From a virus: a stretch of 64,000 bases of DNA. Position 1 is the first letter of the stretch. Every line of letters starts with the position of its first letter. Where the stretch lies: positions 62,001-126,000 of IMG/VR virus record IMGVR_UViG_3300028536_000014. One strand, 5' to 3'. A program made the translations under genes and the position numbers. The notes below the pieces were generated by a model that saw nothing but the letters and a program-made list of their open reading frames with translations, did not search any database and had not been told where the DNA came from. Shown here in pieces: positions 59,473 through 64,000 of this stretch.

Positions 59473-59843
59473 GTTTTAACCATTGGAAGTGGAGAATCTG
59501 AAAAATGATGAAGTTGTTCTTGTTTGAACAGTTTATATTTATCAACAATAATTAAAGTATGATATTTGTCGTCATATCGTTCAAGACCGTTATCGACGTA
59601 TTGTTCTTCGATAAACTCAATGTCTCTTGAAGCTTCATAAGGTTTGAAATAACTTTGAACACAATCTGATTCTTTATATCTATTATGCTCAGTTATATCA
59701 ATAGAATCAAAGGTATAAATTGGTTTAAAGTAATCAAAGTAAACACTGATGTTGATAAGAACCATAGGTCTATCTAGAATACTTTTTGTAAACCCACGAT
59801 TCTTATCTCGATGAATTAATTTTGTTTCAATAACTTTTTTCAT
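59469..59843 (-). CDS. Hypothetical protein, tandem MKK family member
   Basis: 124 aa. Same layout as 59056 (DNGLERYDDKYHTLIIVDKYKLF). Overlaps it by 4 bases (ATGA). Confidence 0.68.
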   Translation of the reverse strand: MKKVIETKLIHRDKNRGFTKSILDRPMVLINISVYFDYFKPIYTFDSIDITEHNRYKESDCVQSYFKPYEASRDIEFIEEQYVDNGLERYDDKYHTLIIVDKYKLFKQEQLHHFSDSPLPMVKT

Positions 59844-59862
59844 TTATATTTTAACACACTTA

Positions 59863-60159
59863 TTACAAATGACTTTGAAGGAATAAAATACATTTATAAG
59901 GAATAACATAAACGCTATTTTTATCCTCATTTAGAAAATAATAGAGTAATAATTCGTTATTTTCTAAATTAATAGGAATGGGATAACTTGTCTTTTTACT
60001 TAAAGATACAATCGATAATACTATGTTTTTAGGTATACAAACAGAAATATGAATATATTTATTTCTCATAATCTGATTATTTACTATCTTTGTATCGAAC
60101 GTATCTTCATCCAAATTACTGAACTTATATCTATTTATAGTGTCTGTAATCTTTTTCAT
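59863..60159 (-). CDS. Hypothetical protein, tandem MKK family member
   Basis: 98 aa (MKKITDTINRYKFSNLDEDT). SVYVIPYKCILFLQSHL matches the family's C-terminal 'KxKLFxQS' ending. Function unknown. Confidence 0.64.
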   Translation of the reverse strand: MKKITDTINRYKFSNLDEDTFDTKIVNNQIMRNKYIHISVCIPKNIVLSIVSLSKKTSYPIPINLENNELLLYYFLNEDKNSVYVIPYKCILFLQSHL

Positions 60160-60162
60160 TTG

Positions 60163-60537
60163 TTATAAATTTCCTGCATCACGATAACATGATTGTTTAA
60201 ACATTTTACACTTATCTTTAATTATACCTGATTTGGTTTTATCCATTGTAAGAATATAACCAATTGGATAACGAAAACAATCATCTACAAAATTAGTCTT
60301 CTCAGAAGCAGGAAAAATAAGGTAATTAAAAACACCTGTTATTATTCCATCAAGTTCTGTTTTGAGTTCTTCTTGATCTTGTTCAAACATCTTTTCAGAC
60401 TGGAAATGAGTTGTATCTTCTATCCACTCTCTTTTAGAATACAGTTTATCTCGTTGATGTAGATTCTTATTTTTATATACTTTTCTATCTGCATGAGCAT
60501 GTTTATATTGATTATTAGTGAAACTAACTATTTTCAT
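60163..60537 (-). CDS. Hypothetical protein, tandem family member
   Basis: 124 aa from ATG 60537 (MKIVSFTNNQYKHAHAD), with TAGGAAG upstream. IIKDKCKMFKQSCYRDAG is the family ending, and YLIFPASEKTNF has the P-x-x-x-x-TNF seen in the 62245 protein (PPTERTNF). Confidence 0.66.
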   Translation of the reverse strand: MKIVSFTNNQYKHAHADRKVYKNKNLHQRDKLYSKREWIEDTTHFQSEKMFEQDQEELKTELDGIITGVFNYLIFPASEKTNFVDDCFRYPIGYILTMDKTKSGIIKDKCKMFKQSCYRDAGNL

Positions 60538-60719
60538 AATCTTCCTAAAAGATATTTTCTTGATTATTAATGGTACACTCACGGTGTACCATAGCCGGTG
60601 TTTCCATTTTCGTGATTTGACCAAAGCACATATTCTTTTTCACCAACATCTTTTCCACCAACATATAGTTGGATTCTTTATTTTCATAAGCTAAAATAAA
60701 GATACCCCCCAAGATTAAC
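60538..60719. other. Gene-free spacer with hairpin
   Basis: ATGGTACAC/GTGTACCAT stem at 60570-60592; nothing else supported. Confidence 0.5.
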
Positions 60720-60897
60720 TTATTTAATCCGTATGAATGATGTTTTTTGTTTTTTAAGTTCTATGTCAAATTGACAGGATTGTTTGTGTTCAATATTATC
60801 AGTTAAAACATGATGATAATTATTATCGTCAAACTTATAATTATCATAACGAATATCTTTATAAATCGAAATAGTGTTATGGACTTGTTTTAACATA
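60720..60897 (-). pseudogene. Frameshifted member of the tandem small-protein family
   Basis: ATG 60897 reads MLKQVHNTISIYKDIRYDN, then stops. The +1 frame continues from about 60840 (YKFDDNNYHHVLTDNIEHKQ...IRIK) to the stop at 60720. Together they look like one ~58-aa family member broken by a single extra base in ATTTA. The start overlaps the end of the 60890 gene. Confidence 0.55.
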
Positions 60898-61252
60898 AAT
60901 CAGTGCTCTGAATAAATAGTTCTGATTTATTTTTAATAACACCACTATTAAACTTATCCACAGATGGATAACAAGCAAACATGCGTCCAGAATCATTATG
61001 ATGCATAAAGTATTCAACATCACTCCACTCATGGATATTGATGTAATCTTCTACTATTGTTATTTTATCTTCATCAACCACTGATTCTAATGTTATAACA
61101 TATTTATCGTCAGGAGTATTGATGCAGTTGAATTTATTATCATCATAATGTTCAAGACCTATCGGAATAAAAAGAGGTTTTTCTTGTTGATGGAAAAATT
61201 GATCGATGTCCTTATTGTGTTTATAAGTTAAATGAATAGATGAAATTTCCAT
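60890..61252 (-). CDS. Hypothetical protein, tandem family member
   Basis: 120 aa. KPLFIPIGLEHYDDNKFNCINTPDDKYVI and the ending GVIKNKSELFIQSTD match the family at 59-60.5 kb. First gene after the 61263 hairpin. Confidence 0.68.
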   Translation of the reverse strand: MEISSIHLTYKHNKDIDQFFHQQEKPLFIPIGLEHYDDNKFNCINTPDDKYVITLESVVDEDKITIVEDYINIHEWSDVEYFMHHNDSGRMFACYPSVDKFNSGVIKNKSELFIQSTDLC

Positions 61253-61262
61253 AAAACTCCTA

Positions 61263-61300
61263 CATCACAAGAGACAAGTCTAGACTTGTCTCTTGTGATG
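61263..61300 (-). terminator. 38-base perfect palindrome, terminator
   Basis: Fully self-complementary sequence centred on TCTAGA between the 61318 gene stop and the 61252 start. Confidence 0.65.
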
Positions 61301-61317
61301 TGTTGTTAGATATCGAA

Positions 61318-61782
61318 TTAATCTCCATTGGTATATGAAGATAGTTTTCTTGCTTGACTTACAACAACATAATCAATACCTAATTGAATTGGAATATAAC
61401 AAACATCATTCGGTATTTCCTGAAATTGAAACTTCAAATGAAGATAAATCTTAAGACCGTACTCTTGACAAACGATGGCTACTTCATCGTAAGATTCATG
61501 TTCAATGAAAGACCAAACATCTGTCAAACTGTCTGATCGTGGAAAGTATTTCAACCTTTCCACAACTTCACTAGGATGCAGATGTAAAATTCTAATAAGA
61601 TCATTGATTGTAGTTTCATAAATCAATTTAACAGCCCAGGTGAATTCTTGATGATAGTTTTGAACACCTGCAACGATCTCATTAAGTTTTTGATAAAAAT
61701 CATGCCCACAACGTCCAAGATCAAGGATAACGTTATCCCCTAATTCATAATAGGGTACGTTATTCCGCATTAATGTTTCCAT
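61318..61782 (-). CDS. Hypothetical protein, paralogue of 61770
   Basis: 154 aa. VILDLGRCGHDFYQKL, INDLIRILHLHPSEVVERL and IQLGIDYVVVSQARKLSSYT match VLDLGVESIRFYDSIG, MSDLIRMLNLPPAEAIEHL and NIGMDYVVVREIMMSYV of the upstream gene. Overlaps it by 13 bases. Confidence 0.7.
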   Translation of the reverse strand: METLMRNNVPYYELGDNVILDLGRCGHDFYQKLNEIVAGVQNYHQEFTWAVKLIYETTINDLIRILHLHPSEVVERLKYFPRSDSLTDVWSFIEHESYDEVAIVCQEYGLKIYLHLKFQFQEIPNDVCYIPIQLGIDYVVVSQARKLSSYTNGD

Positions 61783-62243
61783 AATGAATTACGGATTTTG
61801 TTATGATGAGTTGCAGTCATAGGAACATAACTCATCATAATCTCTCTTACCACTACATAATCCATTCCAATGTTCTGTGAGGTATATTGAACATTCATTT
61901 TAATCTCTAATTGTGACCGCATCTTGATGTAAAGATTTAATAAACTCTCTTTACATATTTCTGAAAACAGATCTTGTTCGTGACAAAGAATACATTTAAG
62001 GAATTGAGGAATATAGTCTGTTGTATTATCTTTACTTAAATGTTCTATTGCCTCAGCTGGAGGAAGATTAAGCATTCTGATAAGATCGCTCATAACAACA
62101 CGATATACAATGTCAGCAACTGAATCAAAATTGACTTTTTCATCAGTAATCTTACGAACATAGTCACCAATGCTATCGTAAAATCGAATAGATTCAACTC
62201 CCAAGTCAAGGACAATTATTAATCCACCTTCTTGAAGTTCCAT
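61770..62243 (-). CDS. Hypothetical protein, paralogue of 61318
   Basis: 157 aa from ATG 62243 (MELQEGGLIIVLDLG), with GGGAGA upstream, two bases past the previous stop. The longer frame is out-of-context hydrophobic sequence. Function unknown. Confidence 0.7.
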   Translation of the reverse strand: MELQEGGLIIVLDLGVESIRFYDSIGDYVRKITDEKVNFDSVADIVYRVVMSDLIRMLNLPPAEAIEHLSKDNTTDYIPQFLKCILCHEQDLFSEICKESLLNLYIKMRSQLEIKMNVQYTSQNIGMDYVVVREIMMSYVPMTATHHNKIRNSLWKH

Positions 62244-62244
62244 T

Positions 62245-62763
62245 TTAATTATCTCCCAAAATAAAGGTTTTACCCATTGGAAGAATGTCTTTTTCAAGAC
62301 ATAGACAAATTGAAATAGGATCAACCCATTTATAGAAAACATAATGACCAGAGCAAAAATAGTCTGGTGACTTACGTGCGATCTCGAGTTCCAATTCTTG
62401 TGTGAGACCTTCAAAGAAGATGAAAAGGCTATCAATATCGATTTTTTCCATCATCGATCCCATTCGCTCTTCGACATAAAACAATAAGCGATCAGTAAGT
62501 CCTGGAATTTCTGCATTCTTAATACTGACTGATAACAACATTTCTATCATGTCGTGTAACGGAAACACCTGATAAAGTCTTACCATGTTATTGAAACGCA
62601 TATATCGACCTATCGTACTCGATACATCCGTAATCATAAATGGTTGAATAATCGATGGTGTATCTGGAAATGGTGGGGTACTATAATCTATATACTCAAT
62701 GAAATTGGTTCGTTCAGTTGGAGGGTATAGATGCTTATAGATTGCAGAACGTTCTTGTACCAT
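62245..62763 (-). CDS. Hypothetical protein
   Basis: 172 aa (MVQERSAIYKHLYPPTERTN). Helical; VDPISICLCLEKDILPMGKTFILGDN at the end. Shares PPTERTNF with the 60163 protein. Not recognised. Confidence 0.68.
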   Translation of the reverse strand: MVQERSAIYKHLYPPTERTNFIEYIDYSTPPFPDTPSIIQPFMITDVSSTIGRYMRFNNMVRLYQVFPLHDMIEMLLSVSIKNAEIPGLTDRLLFYVEERMGSMMEKIDIDSLFIFFEGLTQELELEIARKSPDYFCSGHYVFYKWVDPISICLCLEKDILPMGKTFILGDN

Positions 62764-62772
62764 AATGGCTCA

Positions 62773-63501
62773 TCAGCGTTTTAATTCAATAGGAATGAAA
62801 CTTTCCGAGATACCTCCAAGGTCATGATCATAACCATCTGAATTCTTGATCTGACTCATATGCCAATCTACGATTCTGAAATCAAGACCTTTTTCAATTA
62901 TAAGTGTAGTTCCCAGTACCCTATAAAAATATAAGTTCCAGGAATCACGTCCTACGAAATCTCTAACTTCAAGGAAGAGTTCATCAAACGCTATTTCATA
63001 ACTCTCTTGATCGAGTAAGTAATGAGATTCTTCTTTAACCAATAAAGGAAGTTGATAGTTATAAGCAGCAACGTTTGTGTGTGGTGATAGTGTATTCAGA
63101 TACCCTACAACTGTTGCGATTGCAACTTCACACCCCTTAACTGGAATGTTTGGATTCGTAATGAAATATGGTTTAACCCGTTCATATTGAGAACGTCTTA
63201 ATCTAAATTTCATCTTCTCATGAAAGAAATCACCACCAGGAAGACGTTTGTCATTAATGAAATCTTTCATAATGTCATCAAATGTAATTTGAATAACACC
63301 TCTCTTTTGAATAAGTGTGTAAACCTCACCCTTTTCAAAAATCGGTTGAATTGAACCTGGCATATAAAGACCTGGTCGAGGATCATTTAAGGCGGCTAAT
63401 AAATTTGGAGCAATACCAACAGCATGAGGAATGAGATCGATAATCTTACATTCCACAATCTCATTATAAAGATCCATAATGCTGGTATATATTTTACTCA
63501 T
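62773..63501 (-). CDS. Hypothetical protein
   Basis: 242 aa. VYTLIQKRGVIQITFDDIMKDF, and a C-terminal TTLIIEKGLDFRIVDWHMSQ. No domain recognised. ATGA overlap with the 63498 gene. Confidence 0.7.
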   Translation of the reverse strand: MSKIYTSIMDLYNEIVECKIIDLIPHAVGIAPNLLAALNDPRPGLYMPGSIQPIFEKGEVYTLIQKRGVIQITFDDIMKDFINDKRLPGGDFFHEKMKFRLRRSQYERVKPYFITNPNIPVKGCEVAIATVVGYLNTLSPHTNVAAYNYQLPLLVKEESHYLLDQESYEIAFDELFLEVRDFVGRDSWNLYFYRVLGTTLIIEKGLDFRIVDWHMSQIKNSDGYDHDLGGISESFIPIELKR

Positions 63502-63938
63502 TTCTCATGATCCTGCTTTTGAATAACATCTGGACTGAAAACTAACGTTTCTCTCAAATTTCCATCACTGTCTATAAATGGTAAATCCAAATCAGACGAT
63601 GTAGTTTTTACTATCATTTTAAATCCCGGTTCATTTAAATTACCTATGAAGGAGATTTCATCTACTGGAGGTGGAGAAGTTAGTTTGGATATTGCATCAG
63701 TTGTTAAGGCATTATTTTCTTCTTCGAGAGTTTCTATCCATGAATGGATATCTTTCATTGCAAATGTTTGTATTTCGTATTTAGCTATATCGAAAGCAAC
63801 AAGAAACCATTGCGGTTTAGTATGATATTCCGTTGTTCCGTGGAAAATACTCATCGGTATAACAGAGCGTTTATGTCTTTCACTTTTATAGTCAGTATAG
63901 TCGATGACTATTTTTTTAATTACGTCTGTATTACTCAT
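63498..63938 (-). CDS. Hypothetical protein (WYL/HTH-like or RIIB-type unknown)
   Basis: 146 aa with AAGGAG 4 bases before ATG. IVIDYTDYKSERHKRSVIPMSIFHGTTEYH...WFLVAFDIAKYEIQTFAMKDIHSW has the 'IxYTxxKGE...RxVxPxxL...YLxAxDxxxxxxRTFxLdrI' layout of a WYL-type domain. A ligand-sensing role is possible. Confidence in the family is modest. Confidence 0.72.
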   Translation of the reverse strand: MSNTDVIKKIVIDYTDYKSERHKRSVIPMSIFHGTTEYHTKPQWFLVAFDIAKYEIQTFAMKDIHSWIETLEEENNALTTDAISKLTSPPPVDEISFIGNLNEPGFKMIVKTTSSDLDLPFIDSDGNLRETLVFSPDVIQKQDHEK

Positions 63939-63946
63939 ATAGCTCC

Positions 63947-64000
63947 TTAAAATTCGAACAACATTCCAACAACAAGAATATTTCCAACCGTCATCATCTT
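63947..64000 (-). CDS. C-terminal end of a gene running off the right edge
   Basis: An open frame from the window edge reads KMMTVGNILVVGMLFEF and stops at 63947-63949, 9 bases before the next start. Too short to identify. Confidence 0.5.
   Translation of the reverse strand, partial: KMMTVGNILVVGMLFEF

Overview
The window is part of a large, AT-rich, tailed-phage genome, best explained as a nucleus-forming jumbo phage related to phiKZ. Three things support this. (1) A multisubunit RNA polymerase beta-prime N-terminal subunit is encoded (50.3-52.1 kb), with zinc ribbon, DYSAR segment and the NADFDGD catalytic motif. (2) Close by is a GC-richer, GTG-started 620-aa gene (54.4-56.2 kb) that looks like the phage-nucleus shell protein chimallin. 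(3) There are tail-fibre genes, a tRNA island and long runs of small unknown genes. The host cannot be named from the sequence.

Layout, nearly all on the minus strand. 0-3.4 kb: tail-fibre genes, including an SGNH esterase. 3.5-8.6 kb: glycosyltransferase, an IS605-type tnpB element that appears to have split a small gene, and a nucleotidyltransferase. 8.9-15.8 kb: an RNA island with tRNAs (Lys, Met, Gln, Thr, Leu), odd tRNA-like genes, a hammerhead ribozyme, a twice-occurring covarying RNA motif, two long gene-free stretches and a tRNA-Leu gene carrying a group I intron. 15.8-36 kb: an HNH endonuclease, then dozens of small accessory genes in overlapping operons, many in paralogous families, with nucleoside diphosphate kinase, a 2OG-Fe(II)-oxygenase-like protein, a macro-like protein, an ADP-ribosyltransferase-like protein and a GNAT-like protein. 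36.1-37.8 kb: an untranslated locus holding a second group I intron. 38-41.4 kb: SNF2-type helicase. 41.4-47.1 kb: tail-fibre/appendage genes with collagen-like repeats and a lipoprotein. 47-50 kb: a BCS1-like AAA protein and a tandem stand-alone copy of its sensor domain. 50-56 kb: the intron-split RNA polymerase gene, a discrete small RNA and the chimallin candidate. 56.5-58.6 kb: two plus-strand genes led by a 13-codon leader ORF. 58.6-64 kb: more small paralogous gene families.

Transcription units share a plan. A long perfect hairpin ends each unit, and an ATATAYTYTA-like box lies upstream of the next first gene, so a phage-specific polymerase probably reads these promoters. The most notable single find is that the polymerase gene is interrupted by a 340-nt ORF-less group I intron exactly between NAD and FDGD of the active-site motif, so polymerase production depends on RNA splicing. 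All calls come from reading the sequence; no database search was made.
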